Assembly: GCA_023846275.1 (NCBI GenBank)
Contig: CM043875.1
Location: forward strand, 26,483,470-26,547,469
From: Vanilla planifolia
Taxonomy: Eukaryota; Streptophyta; Magnoliopsida; Asparagales; Orchidaceae
Direction of reading: 5' to 3'
Length of the DNA: 64,000 bases
Both the position numbers and the translations under genes were made by a program. The notes beneath the pieces are model-generated. The model saw only the letters and a program-made list of their open reading frames with translations. It had not been told where the DNA came from and did no database searches. Position 1 is the stretch's first letter. Every line of letters begins with the position of its first letter. Below are positions 13,351 through 24,900 of the stretch, piece after piece.

Positions 13351-16317
13351 TTCCATCACTCACTTATTATATTTGAAGGCTAACATAACATACATCAAGG
13401 CACACATATCATATATTAGCTACTAATGGATGATACTTAAGGAAGTAGTTGTAGTGGGCACCTTTTTTTTTAGAGTTTTAGATGAGACACCAATAATCTA
13501 TCCTACCATACTTCATGTTAATGTACCATATGTGAGCACTCCAAGACAATAAGTGAAGGCAATGCAACAACAATCATGTAAATCCCCTTTTCCAAAGGAT
13601 TTCAAATGATCCTTTATTTATGCAATGAATTTACAATGTGTCAAGGCTAATATAATGTGTGTTAAAGATGATGTTTTGTCCCTAATTTACCAAAAGTCAA
13701 GGCAATCAAATGGTATATGACGAAAGAAAGTAGTTGTTTTTAAGAGAATGTTAGACGGGGCTTTTAGTAGCTTTATTTAAGAATATCTTTAGCAAAACAA
13801 ATTACGTAATATTTGAGTAAATTACAAAAAGGAAGGGAAGATTTAAGCAAAACTTGGAATTATGAAAATATTGTATATAGATAAGTGAGCATGTTATGAT
13901 AATTGTGAATTAATTGATTATGCATACAATAAATGAGAAAGAGAAAAAAAAAAGAAATAATTAAAGAAACAACTCAAAGCTATTAAGTAAACAAATATAG
14001 TTATGATATAGGTAGGCTATTGTCATGTAACATAAAATGCATTTATATGATATGATATAGGCATAATTACACACATTAACTAATTATGTATATATAGTCC
14101 AATAACACACTATCATATGTTTTGTATAATTATATATATTATTGTAAATATCAGAATATAAAATAAAAAGATAAAATTAAATGTGAAAGTGATATGAAAT
14201 AATAAGAAAATAAATAATCAATATAATCAAGCCATAAGAGCCTAATGATTTATATGATCATATGATATAAGATGACAAGAAAATATTAAGATTTTTTTAT
14301 GATATTATCTCATGATTGTCCTAATATGATGAGATGAGCTTCATTGTCACTAGTACTTTATGTAGGGAATAAAATGACAAAAAGGATATGATTAAGATAA
14401 TGTCAAATATCATAATTTGCTATAACCAGTACTCTTTATAAGGTAATGATAAACATAAGATCCACTATCACTAATACTTTATGTATGATGATGATAAGCA
14501 AAGTTGATGTGATTGAGATAACTTGATCAGTTATAGATGGAGATCTACAGATGTGTAATACCATAAAGATATATGATGATATAAGATCTCATTGAGCTTG
14601 GATAATAAACACTAATAAAAATCAAGGCCTTAAAAGTGAAAATATGAAAATATAAGAAATGTAAAAAATTGATAAATTTGAGAAATGATTAAGATAATAA
14701 TACCTTATGATATGAGTGTGCATGCAAATAAGAACATATCATATGTGAGTACATACATGTGTTATTAATAGTTTATTTCTTTTTAAAACTTCTCCAATGT
14801 CATGTATATTTGTTACTTTTGCTCTCTCTACATTCATGTGCTACTTATTACATTTCATACTACTTTGTTACCAATAATTTTCAGTTCATCTACTGAACAT
14901 TTTTATGATCATTGCCTTTTTATATTACAAGTTAAGACATTGATTTGCACAAACTTAACTAACATGTGACAAAATATCTTAAGAGAAAGTGTTTTATATT
15001 GAGCTTTGTAAGAGAAATTATAATAAATATTATGTACTTTTATTCACTTTGTATATTGAAGTTGTATAAGGACATTGTTGCAATTTTTTATAGTGGTATT
15101 TATAATATATGTTTGTGTGTTATTATTATTTAATTTATTATTTTGCTAAGAAAATATGGATTTTATATGATTTTTTTCACCCTTGCTTGATTTTGAGTTG
15201 TGTTCTTAAGATCTTCTACTTTAAAATAACTTAGTATTTTAAAGTTTTATGTATATATTATTAAGTTTTATTTAATAAATGGTCAACCAAGGTGTGCCAA
15301 CTATCTTCTAAATCAAGCGCTCTATCTCTCTCTCTCAATCCATCTCTACACATGCAAAAATTCTCTTGTCACAATCATCAATACCATAAAATTGTGATTT
15401 TTTGTATGCTCCTTTATCTTCCCTCTTAATCAGTGTTTAATCATAATATAAGAATTTATTAAGAAATTAATACATTATTTATTTATATTTAAAAATATTT
15501 TTTCTTTTGTTAAAACTTTAACTATTTATTAAATCATTTATTTATGTCTAATTTTAATGAAATCAATTTTATAAAATTCTAGGTATTATTTTTATAATGT
15601 TATATAGTTTTCTTTCTCTTTTAAGAGCAGAGTATATACTATTGTCTTTACAATCGAAACATAAAAAAAAATTTATTTTTAATAGAAATTTCTATTTTAA
15701 TAAAATTAAAAATTTTAAATATGACATGATTTATTCAATTTCATTATACAATTGCATACTTAATTTGTCAAGATATTATCATTAGGTATATGATACATTT
15801 TTTTTGTTCATTTGCTATATTATTTGACATAATGCATTAATAAATGTCCACATGTAATATCCCAAAAGTTATTTCTTAGAAGATGAATGAAATATTGAAT
15901 GATGTGAATACATAAAATGTATTTGACATGTTTAATAAAGCATGTGAAAAGGTGGTATGTTATGACATGTGAATGTGTAATGATTATTATATGCCTTGTG
16001 TAAGACGTATGCCATTGTATTATAATATCAATGAAAAGAGGAATATGGTACCTAATAAGTCATGCGAATAATAAAAGATTAGAAACTACTTGTAAAGAGT
16101 AGTATAATGGTAATAAAGCATATAAATAATTAAATATTAGAAAATTCTTATAAAAAAAATATAATGACTAATGAGAAGTTAAATGACTACCTATTATAAT
16201 AGGGAACCTTATAATATTTACTTGATTAAGAGCAAATAAGACGTTTAAGACCACACTAACAAAGAAATAATAGAAAAGCTTACATTTTCATAAGATAAAA
16301 ATCTTACATATTATCTA

Positions 16318-16358
<41 letters not shown>

Positions 16359-17230
16359 CCATGTTGTGATGATTGCGCTAAATATTATCTACTAAACTTA
16401 TGACAATGATCGAGTTTATGCTGGTTGATAAATTTCAAATGTAAAGGAGGTACACCACAATATCTTAAAGGAATAGTGAGCTAAGTCAAATAGATGAATA
16501 ATAAAAAGTTATGTAGCTAAGTCAAATAAATGAATAATAAAAAGTTAATGTAAACTTTAGTATAGACAAAAGTTATATTTATTGTTACTGAAATTATTGG
16601 CTAAATTTCTAATACTATGTAATAGTGTATGGAATTACCAAATAAGCAAATGTTATCCCCACTATGAAATTATATTGATATCTCATTATAAATACATATT
16701 ACTTGGATTATGAATATAACTTCTTGTGATGAAAAGTTATATATATATAATAAAAGAAAAGAAAGAATACGTAATTATAGTATGATTATGTATAAAATAA
16801 TAATAAGTTGTGACACCCAAATGAGACCTAATCGAACATTAAAACAATACAATGATATGCATTTTCATACAAAATGCATGTACTTATAAAATGAATAATA
16901 TCAAGACATTAACAAAGAGAACATTACCTAAGATTTAGCTCTGAATCATGGTTTCTACTCTTGCACTTCTTCTATGTCATTTGGTAATAGATCTCAAAAT
17001 AGATCATGTGATTCTTCTAAATCATTTTGATATCAAAATTTGATTTGTCTTTTTTTTCCTTTGTAAATTAAAATAAAAATTACAGTCATGTCTAAAATAA
17101 TATTTTGATCATGCACACCTTGAAGATAGTTTCATTTTTTATAGTTTTTTTAATAACTATAAAAAATTTTAAGCTCATAAATCATTTATAAACAAAATTA
17201 AAATATTTTTATAGTTTTTACACCACATTT
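13351..17230. other. AT-rich intergenic DNA upstream of the ankyrin gene
   Basis: No gene found. Around 14330-14560 a degenerate block recurs (CACTAGTACTTTATGTA and CACTAATACTTTATGTA), possibly a decayed LTR. At 16479-16549 a 36-bp unit (core CTAAGTCAAATAGATGAATA) is repeated twice. An (AT)n tract lies at 16320-16357. Confidence 0.5.
16320..16357. repeat. (AT)n microsatellite
   Basis: About 19 uninterrupted AT units. No coding content. Confidence 0.9.
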
Positions 17231-17343
17231 ACTTGTGATACAAAAATATCCATCCAAATCAGCATACTCGCTCTCTTTCCGGAGGGTCACCCTCACGCGT
17301 AATCCACAAATCCATAAACCCCCAACATCAATTTCCAGGAGAC

Positions 17344-17510
17344 CACGTGGCGGCTTTTGCGTGCACAGGTCTCACATGGTTGGTTTTGTGCGAGCCATCG
17401 GTACGGGTTCATTCCGGTGGACCCCATCTCCTCCCCTATCGGTAAGAAATTAGTCTCACCCGCGGTTCCTTTACCCGCGGTTAAACCTCGCCCCAACCCC
17501 TACTATAAAT
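17344..17510 (+). promoter_or_regulatory. Promoter of the ankyrin gene: G-box and TATA box
   Basis: A TATAAAT element lies at 17504-17510, about 92 bp before the start codon, implying transcription from about 17535. A G-box CACGTG lies at 17344-17349, and a 10-bp direct repeat ACCCGCGGTT occurs twice between about 17458 and 17485. The positions are seen directly; the promoter role is inferred from spacing to the gene. Confidence 0.6.
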
Positions 17511-17601
17511 TCTCACTTCGTCCTACTCCCCCATTCTGGCGCCCCGATCTTTCAATTTTCTCCGTAGAACTCAGATCGCTTCCCGAGAGAGAAACAGAGA
17601 G

Positions 17602-20600
17602 ATGATCGTCGGCGGCAGTGGAGGGGCAAGGGTTGCCGGAAGGCAGCAGCAGGTCCATCCGGTCGACTACGTAGCGGAGGTCTCGCAGAAGCTCGTAGAC
17701 GCAGCACATCGCGGCGATCTGGCCGCGGCAGTGGACTGCCTCTGCAATCCCGTGGTCGATGTCAACTTCACCGGCGCCGTCCGGTTCAAGGGCCGACTCG
17801 CCGAGCTCGTCACCCGCGAGGAGGCCCCCTCCCATGTCCGATTCGACTGCGAGGAGTTCATCACTGACGTCTCCCCACTGTTCCTCGCCGCCCACACCGG
17901 CAACCTCCCCCTCCTCCGCAAGCTCCTCGTAAGCCCCACTCTGCGAACCGGGTTTTTTCTTTCTTTTTTTTTTTTTTTTTTTTTTTTTTTTGGCGCGATC
18001 CGATTCGCGAGAAATCTCTGTTCTTCGTAGGCATGCTATTTAAATAATTTTTTATTTTTTCTGTTTTATAAAAGAGGGGAAAAAGCTGCCTATTTAGCTC
18101 CTGGGTCGCTAGCTTTAGCCTATTTACATATTTCCCCTGCCCACGTCCTCGGAAGATTCCGTGCTGATCGTCCTACATAGGGATTCGCGTAGTCCACGTG
18201 GCATAATCTGATGATGTCCCTATTTATATCCTCCAGCTGGAGTGTGGTCTATACCAACTCATCTCAAAAACCAGATGTCGCCACGTGGACTAAATCAGTT
18301 TTCACGTGACAATGGCCTTTGACCTCAAACCATCACGTGACTGGCGAGGAAGGTGGATGCTGCTCTGTTCTCGCTTGTACGAAGTGTTACTGGGGAAAAC
18401 ATGTGCTATTTCTTGGAAAAATGGCGTCGATCTGGAGTTAAGACTGTAGGGGTTTGTTTTGTTCCGCATTGTCTTCTTGCCGAGAACTCTCTGAGGCGGA
18501 AGTAGTCACTGTGGAGGTACAGGAATCGTACGGGAGCATGCACGGAGGAGGACGGCGGAAACTGGCCGTCCATGAGAATTCGGCTTCTCGGTTGGGATGG
18601 CGTACCAGCTGTAAAATAGTAGAGAGGGGTGTCGGTGAGCTCAACTGAGTCTTCCTCTTCGCCATCAATCGAACTCTTTGAGTACTCGAAAGCAATTTTC
18701 ATCAATTGGAAACCTTTTGAGTTGTGGTCCTCTGTTTCTAGTAGAGAGCAGTGGCCAGAAGGGGCAGGAGAACTTTCCTTATATAATTGATGAATGCAGG
18801 GCTTGGGAGCGGATGCGAACCAGAAGCTGTTCCGAGGGTACGCGATGACGGCGGCGGCGAGGGAGGGGAGGGAAGAGGCGGTGGAGCTGCTTCTGAGGGC
18901 AGGGGCAGGGCAGGAAGCTTGTGAAGAGGCGGTTGTGGAGGCGAGCCGCCATGGCCTGGCGAGGATTGTGGAGCTTATCGTCGGATCGGATTTTGTCCGC
19001 CCTCGCGTTTCGGTTCATGCTCTCGTCACTGCGGCATCCCGTGGTTTCGTTGACGTCGTCGACACGCTGCTCAAGGTGGTTCATTTACATGTTTCGCTTC
19101 GGCAGTTTAGTTTTCTTTTACTTTTCTTTGTACTTTTGGTTTACTATTCTGCTTCTTTAAACATCTTTCAAGAAATCTGCTTCTTTAACGCTGAAGCTTT
19201 GTCTTTGGGTGGATTACACAGCTTGGCGTGAATGCAAATGGAGCAGATCGAATGCTGCTGCAATCACTGAAACCATCTCTGCATGCAAGCGCGGACTGCA
19301 CCGCTCTCATCGCTGCCATCGTTAGCCGGCAGATTGCCGTCGTCCGCCAGCTATTAGAGGTGACTACGATGCGTGATAACTTGTTTTAAAGTATAATCAA
19401 GTTAGATTAACGATCAGCAAAAAATTACAGGCCAGAGTTAGAATGGACGTGATGGTTCGTTTAGGAGCGTGGTCATGGGACGCCGCCACCGGCGAGGAGC
19501 TTCGGGTTGGTGCCGGCCTCGCCGAGCCGTACGACGCCGCCTGGTGCGCCGTGGAATACTTTGAGAGCAGTGGAGCCATTCTCCGCCTCCTTCTCCGCCA
19601 ACGCTGCTCCACCCCCAACTCTCTGCACCTCGGCCGCTCTCTGCTCCATCATGCCATCCTCTGCTCCTCCCCAGCCGCCGTGGACACCCTCCTTGCCTCC
19701 GGCGCGGACCCCGAACTCCCTGTTCGCACCACGCTCAAACATGAGTTCCGCCCCATTCACATGGCGGCTCGCCTCGGGCACCCGGAGATCCTCCGTAGTC
19801 TCGTCGCCTGCGGGTGTGACTTCGACTCTCGAACCGACGCCGGCGAGACAGCCATCATGCTGGCGTCGCGCTATAAGCACGGCGGGTGCCTGAAGGTTCT
19901 TGCTTTATCCGGCGCCGACTTTGGACTCCTCAACTCTGCCGGTGTCTCTGCAACTCTAATCGCCGACGCCTGCAGGTGGAGTCAGGGATTCCGTGACGCT
20001 GTGTTAGATGCTGTGAAATCCGGCGCCGTCATCCGTTCAACGGACACGTCTGTCTTTTCGCCTCTGACGTTCGTGGCCAAGTCTGGCGATTTAAGGGCCA
20101 TGGAAGCGCTGCTCAGTCGGCCGGAGTTCGTCAATGTTGATGAGCAGGATGAGAATGGGTTCTCCGCAGCAATGCTGGCTGCGAGGGAAGGTCACGCGGA
20201 GGTATTCCGTCTCCTGGTGTTCGCGGGCGCAAACATGAAGCTTCTAAGTAAATCCGGCGAAACGGCGGCCTCTCTTTACAAGTCAAGCAAAAAATCCGAT
20301 CTTTTCGAGCAGGTGATGCTCGATTACGCTCTAGAGAAAGGTGGACTGGAAGGAGGATACTACGACGCACTCCACTGCGCCTCCCGCCGGGGAGACCTCG
20401 CCGCCGTGCGTCGCCTCCTCTCAAGCAGAGATCTCGACGTCAATACGACGGACGCCGACGGATACACGCCGCTGATGCTCGCGGCGAGGGCGGGCAACGG
20501 CGCGCTCTGCGAATTGCTCATCTCCCGTGGCGCGAGGTGCGACCTACGGACGAAGCGGGGGGAGACGGCGCTGTCTCTCGCCCGGGCGAGCGGGGGTGTC

Positions 20601-20984
20601 AAGAACAGAGCCGAGGAGGTGATAAAGGACCAGCTTGCGAGGAGGTTGGTGATGGAGGGAAGGAGCGTGAGAAAGCACACGAAGCAGGGGAAGGGTAAGC
20701 CGCACGGGAAGACGCTGAGGATGTCGGAACCGGCGGGGCTGCTGCGGTGGGGGAGGTCGCGGAGGAGGACCGTGGTCTGCAAGGTGGCGGAGGTCGGTGG
20801 GAGCGCTAAGTTTCAGAGGAATAGGCGGAGGAAGGGTGATGGCTTCGAAAGGGGTCTGTTTCGGGTGGTAACTAGCAAGGGGAGGGAAGTTCATTTCGTG
20901 TGCGACGGTGGAGACGAGGAGGCGGAGCTCTGGGTGAGGGGCATCTTGCTTGTCACCGGCGATGTGTTTGGTGCCGTCAATTAG
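17602..20984 (+). CDS. Ankyrin-repeat protein, 4 exons, 764 aa
   Basis: Rebuilt CDS exons: 17602-17928, 18800-19075, 19222-19359 and 19431-20984; introns of 871, 146 and 71 bp, all GT-AG and all phase 0. The protein is 764 aa. Ankyrin-type helices are visible at about residues 31-48 and 89-116 (SPLFLAAHTGNLPLLRKLL, then GLGADAN across the first junction), through exon 2 (AAAREGREEAVELLLRAGA), and repeatedly in exon 4 (for example IHMAARLGHPEILRSLV, AAMLAAREGHAEVFRLLV, TPLMLAARAGNGALCELLI). No membrane segment or signal peptide is seen. Residues from about 649 to 764 are non-ankyrin, begin very basic (RWGRSRRR) and end in a compact beta-like domain I cannot assign. The start lies just after a GA-rich leader and about 90 bp below a TATA box. 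Ankyrin repeats bind proteins; the actual partner and role are not visible. The coding DNA is strongly GC-rich against AT-rich surroundings, as in many monocot genes. The gene family call is firm, the function unknown. Confidence 0.9.
17964..17991 (+). repeat. Poly-T tract in ankyrin intron 1
   Basis: An uninterrupted run of about 28 T starts 36 bp after the exon 1 donor site. It is a simple repeat, and length errors are possible in the assembly. Confidence 0.8.
18195..18339. promoter_or_regulatory. Cluster of four CACGTG boxes in ankyrin intron 1
   Basis: CACGTG occurs at 18195-18200, 18282-18287, 18303-18308 and 18334-18339, inside the 871-bp first intron. Flanks include CCACGTGG (twice) and TCACGTGA (twice), forms bound by plant bZIP and bHLH factors. 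Together with the promoter G-box this makes five copies around one gene. An intronic enhancer responding to ABA or light factors is an inference. Confidence 0.5.
18406..18705 (-). other. Protein-like antisense open frame inside ankyrin intron 1
   Basis: The minus strand holds a 99-codon open frame in a segment visibly richer in G and C than the rest of the intron. Its translation is of mixed composition (for example EEEDSVELTDTPLYYF and VRFLYLHSDYFRLREF) rather than low-complexity. I recognise no family. It may be a captured gene fragment, part of a longer antisense gene, or a chance frame in a GC-rich patch. Confidence 0.25.
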
Positions 20985-21912
20985 TAAAGAAAAGAGATCC
21001 TCTCTTTGTATAGTTTGCTGCGAGGTTTCCTTGTAACAAGACTAAAACCGCTATTTCATAAAGATGGAATCTTGCTCATTTCTGCCACAGGAGCATTTCA
21101 ATTTTTATTATTTTATTTTACAATTTTGTTATACAAAAAAAGACTATTTTCTTTTTAAAAAATATAATTATTATTTTTATTATTTCATTTTCTGCCTAAT
21201 GTTAATGATCATTACTTGCATAATAATCATTTTGAAAATTACTTGGAAATAGTAGGAACCTGTGTTCGAGGGGAATAGGGACAATCGTGTTGTCAGTAGC
21301 TGCCTTGGTTGTACGGTAGCTTGGCATCTTAGTGGTTGGACAGGATCCCCAATGTCAATACCATCAAATCATGTTGTTTTTATCTTTTATTATATCATTT
21401 TTTTAGTGCAAATAATCATAATATCCTTTTTAAAATAGCATTTGTTCCTTGCTTTGCTTTCTAATTTAAAAATGGAAATAAAATAATTTTTATCTCATCA
21501 AATTTACTTAGCTAATGCCATAAAATCTATGCAAAACAATGAATTTAATAATCCATTTAAAAAAAAAATATCGATAATTTGTAATAGATACAAAAACAAG
21601 ATGAGCTGTAAATAAAAAAGAACGAGAAATGAGTCACAATATCAGCAGCTGTGCAGCACTGCTAGTTTTCCATGTTTGATGTTTCTCAGGTGTCAGGTGC
21701 CACATATTCGTATCACATGAAACGTATGCCGAATCCGATGCTGTTGAAACCCAAGATGCGAACGAATCACGATGCAGAGATCAAACCAGTGCGAATTTCG
21801 ACGCATTAAGTGTACAAAGGCTTACATATCATTTGTCATTAACGGCTAGTCTCCTCAAACATCAAAGAAAGCTCGAATGGAGGGGGTTACACCAGCAAAG
21901 AAAGGTCCCATT
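20985..21912. other. Intergenic gap between two convergent genes
   Basis: About 930 bp separate the ankyrin stop from the RRF stop. The region must hold both 3' UTRs and poly(A) sites. The middle (about 21100-21620) is AT-rich. No coding or RNA gene is seen. Confidence 0.6.
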
Positions 21913-24900
21913 TCAGCTACCAGTTATCTCCTTCTCCTTGGCCTTGCACATGTCATCTGCGGATCTTATGAAGCGCTTAGTCGTCTCTTCGATCTGCTCG
22001 AAAACAGAGAAAGGCGAAAGGTTTCGACGCATTAGAAGCTGAAAAAAGGTTTGGCAAAACATCAATGCAAGAGGTCATCATCCACCTCTTTTTCCAGCCT
22101 CTTGAGGTCATCTTTAGGAATGTTTGAGGAAGACTTCTTTATTGTCTCTAAAGCCTGCATATTCCCATAACAAAGCAGTTAATTAGTTCATTCAGAAACT
22201 TAAAGACATATCGATCATTCATAAACAGGCTTCTGCATCTCAAACATTTTAATAGGAACATGAACTTTACTCTTGGCAGAACCAAAAAGCTTTGGATCTG
22301 ATCGATAACAGTTACGAATGAAAAAAAGATTTGCAAAAATGTTTTAAAAGTGAGTTTATCAAGAAGATATTTTACTTTAGTGAAAAAAATAGAAAAAAAT
22401 TGCATGAATTATATGTTTTTGGGTTTCAAACAGAAACAAGTTTTTCTTCAATCATCAACATTCGTCGCCTTAATAACTGTTATTCAAGGTATTAGTTTGG
22501 CCCATTAGAAAGCAGTTGAATGAGTAGCATTGTTGTGGGTCAGAAGATGATGAAGTAGTAGACACTGATCAAAGCATATCAATCATTCTACTTGAGCAAA
22601 ACAGAAGCGGGTTTGTGGAGAAGTTATCAATTTATCCCTCATCAAAGTTGATCAGAGGCATGGATCAACAAAAAGCCGGGCATTAAACTTCTCAACCATG
22701 TAATGTTAGTCCTCTAAATAATTGAACTTGGAGCTGTTTGATGAAGTATTGTTTGATATTTGACATTTGTCTAGTGTTAACTGATCAAACTTCTAGTTTA
22801 CTTTGTAAAATCAAGATGCTCGATATCCAAATATTATTTCTTGTATCATAATTTTAAGCAATATTATCAAAAAGTGGCATCGGAGCATATATCATGATCT
22901 TTATGTAACAATACATAATACATCAACATATAATTAAATTAAACACCTCAATAATAAAAACTAATCATCCACATTATCATGGTTGATAAAAGATTTAACT
23001 TGCCTAGAGGGAAACATGTCGGGCTTTGACACGATTCGAACCGAGATGATAACCCTTTAACATAGGTTTTCAACTCAAAATAATAATTACTTAATTTTTT
23101 GACGTGAGAAAATGTAAAACAATTACAACAATTGGGTTTGTTTTTCTATTCACATAAGAAAAATTCAATTTGATTACATATCCTTCTTCAAGATTAATTT
23201 TAAACAGACCCAAAGTGCCAATCGACTAGAAACCAATGAAGCCAGTATGTTTAGGATCTCCTAGCAAGAGAACCAAACATGCCCATATCCTATCTTAATG
23301 ACCCTAAGCTTAGAATTTTCTTGCCAGGATCGGGTAGGGATTTTGTTTAGCATGCTCACATCTTTTCTTTTGTCACCATCTGTTGAGGCCAAAAGAGAAG
23401 ATCAAGCAGCATGTGAAGATCTAACAAGAGCTCCCTCAACAAATCTAGCAGATCAGAGGATCTAAGATATGATATAACACATCTAGTTGTTGGGATCCTT
23501 TATTGCAGGGATCAGTGCTAAAGGTAGAATATCTAATGCTTGGTGATTAGAAAAGTACATTTGGCAAAAAGGAATTAGCTTTACTTCAGTTCTAATATAT
23601 GATTCAAATATTAAGCACTAAATGATATTATTAAAAAATACAATTTTGTTAATAAAAAATGATAGCAATATCATTCAAATTTGAGAGACATTTAGATAGT
23701 AGTCATCATGATGATTATAACAACAATAAAAAAAGATTACTTAAACAAAATTGAGCCAATAATGAAGGAATATCAACAAGTTTTATATAAAACGAATATT
23801 TAGAAAAAATTGTCATTTAGATATCAATATGATCCAAAAAAAAAAAATAAACAAAACACTCCTTTGACTTGCTAGTTAAATCTTGAAAGAATGACATTAA
23901 TCCTTTTAATCTCTCATTGAGCAGTTTACCTTTAACCATGACTCCCGTGAAGCATACTTTGGTTTTGCAAAGCCAAGATCATGTATTAAACGACCAAGTG
24001 CAGTGCATAACTGGGCTTTTATAAAGGAGTAAAAACAGCTCAAAGCAAGGGGTTTTGCCACAACAAAATCTTGATATTCGGAGATATGCAAAGAAAAAGC
24101 ATTGCAGAAGCAGCAGAAGTAAAAAAGCTCAAAGAAATCATCCATACCTTTTGCCGTGCTCTTCTGATGCTCTGCTTACCATCTTCAGCACACTTGGTAA
24201 CCACCTTACACATTGCCTTCCAAGAAACAGATGAAACAGTTAGTAGTTCAGAATAATTATGGCAAAGCATGTTATGCTAGTTGTATTAGGAAGAACTCAC
24301 TTGTATATTTTCCTTGGTCAGGCTGCAACAATTCAGGCAAAAACATTATAACAATCAAAGGGCAGTTCACTTGTTTGTAATGAAATTAAAATATAGAAAA
24401 GAAAATAATAACCAATATAGTGCAAAGAACAAGATACCTACGGCGGGATGGGTGCAATGAGTCGCTGGTCTCCCAGGGTTGGATTAATACCAAAGGGAGA
24501 TGAAACAATTGCATTTTCTATTTCTTTTAGACTCTGCAATACATAAGGAAGTAAAAATCAACTTCTACTCAGTCGAAAAAAAAAAATCCTAGGGAACATC
24601 TAAATGTTCACATATCTGTACACTCAGCAAAAACAAAACATTATCAACAACCTTTATCTGAGAACAAAAGAGAATCTAAAATATAGATTTTTTTTTAAAA
24701 TAATCATTATATGACAAGTGGTTTTTCTATTGGATAAGTATGCCCACAAGCCCGCGCATTAACTTTTTAACAATAGAACCCCCAATAGCCTCATCTTTAC
24801 TAATAAATAGACCTGCACTCCAAAACCATAGGAAATGCAATAAAGCTTAATGCAAATGTTCATTAACTCAAGGAAAAGAGCAACAATCTTAAATTTCCTT

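Noticed and set aside
19473-20894. Several long antisense and shifted frames inside ankyrin exon 4
   Set aside because: They are shadows of GC-rich coding sequence. Only the plus frame has ankyrin repeats and fits the splice sites.
23025-23070. ATTCGAACC-containing segment resembling a tRNA T-arm
   Set aside because: No matching acceptor stem or anticodon arm could be found around it.
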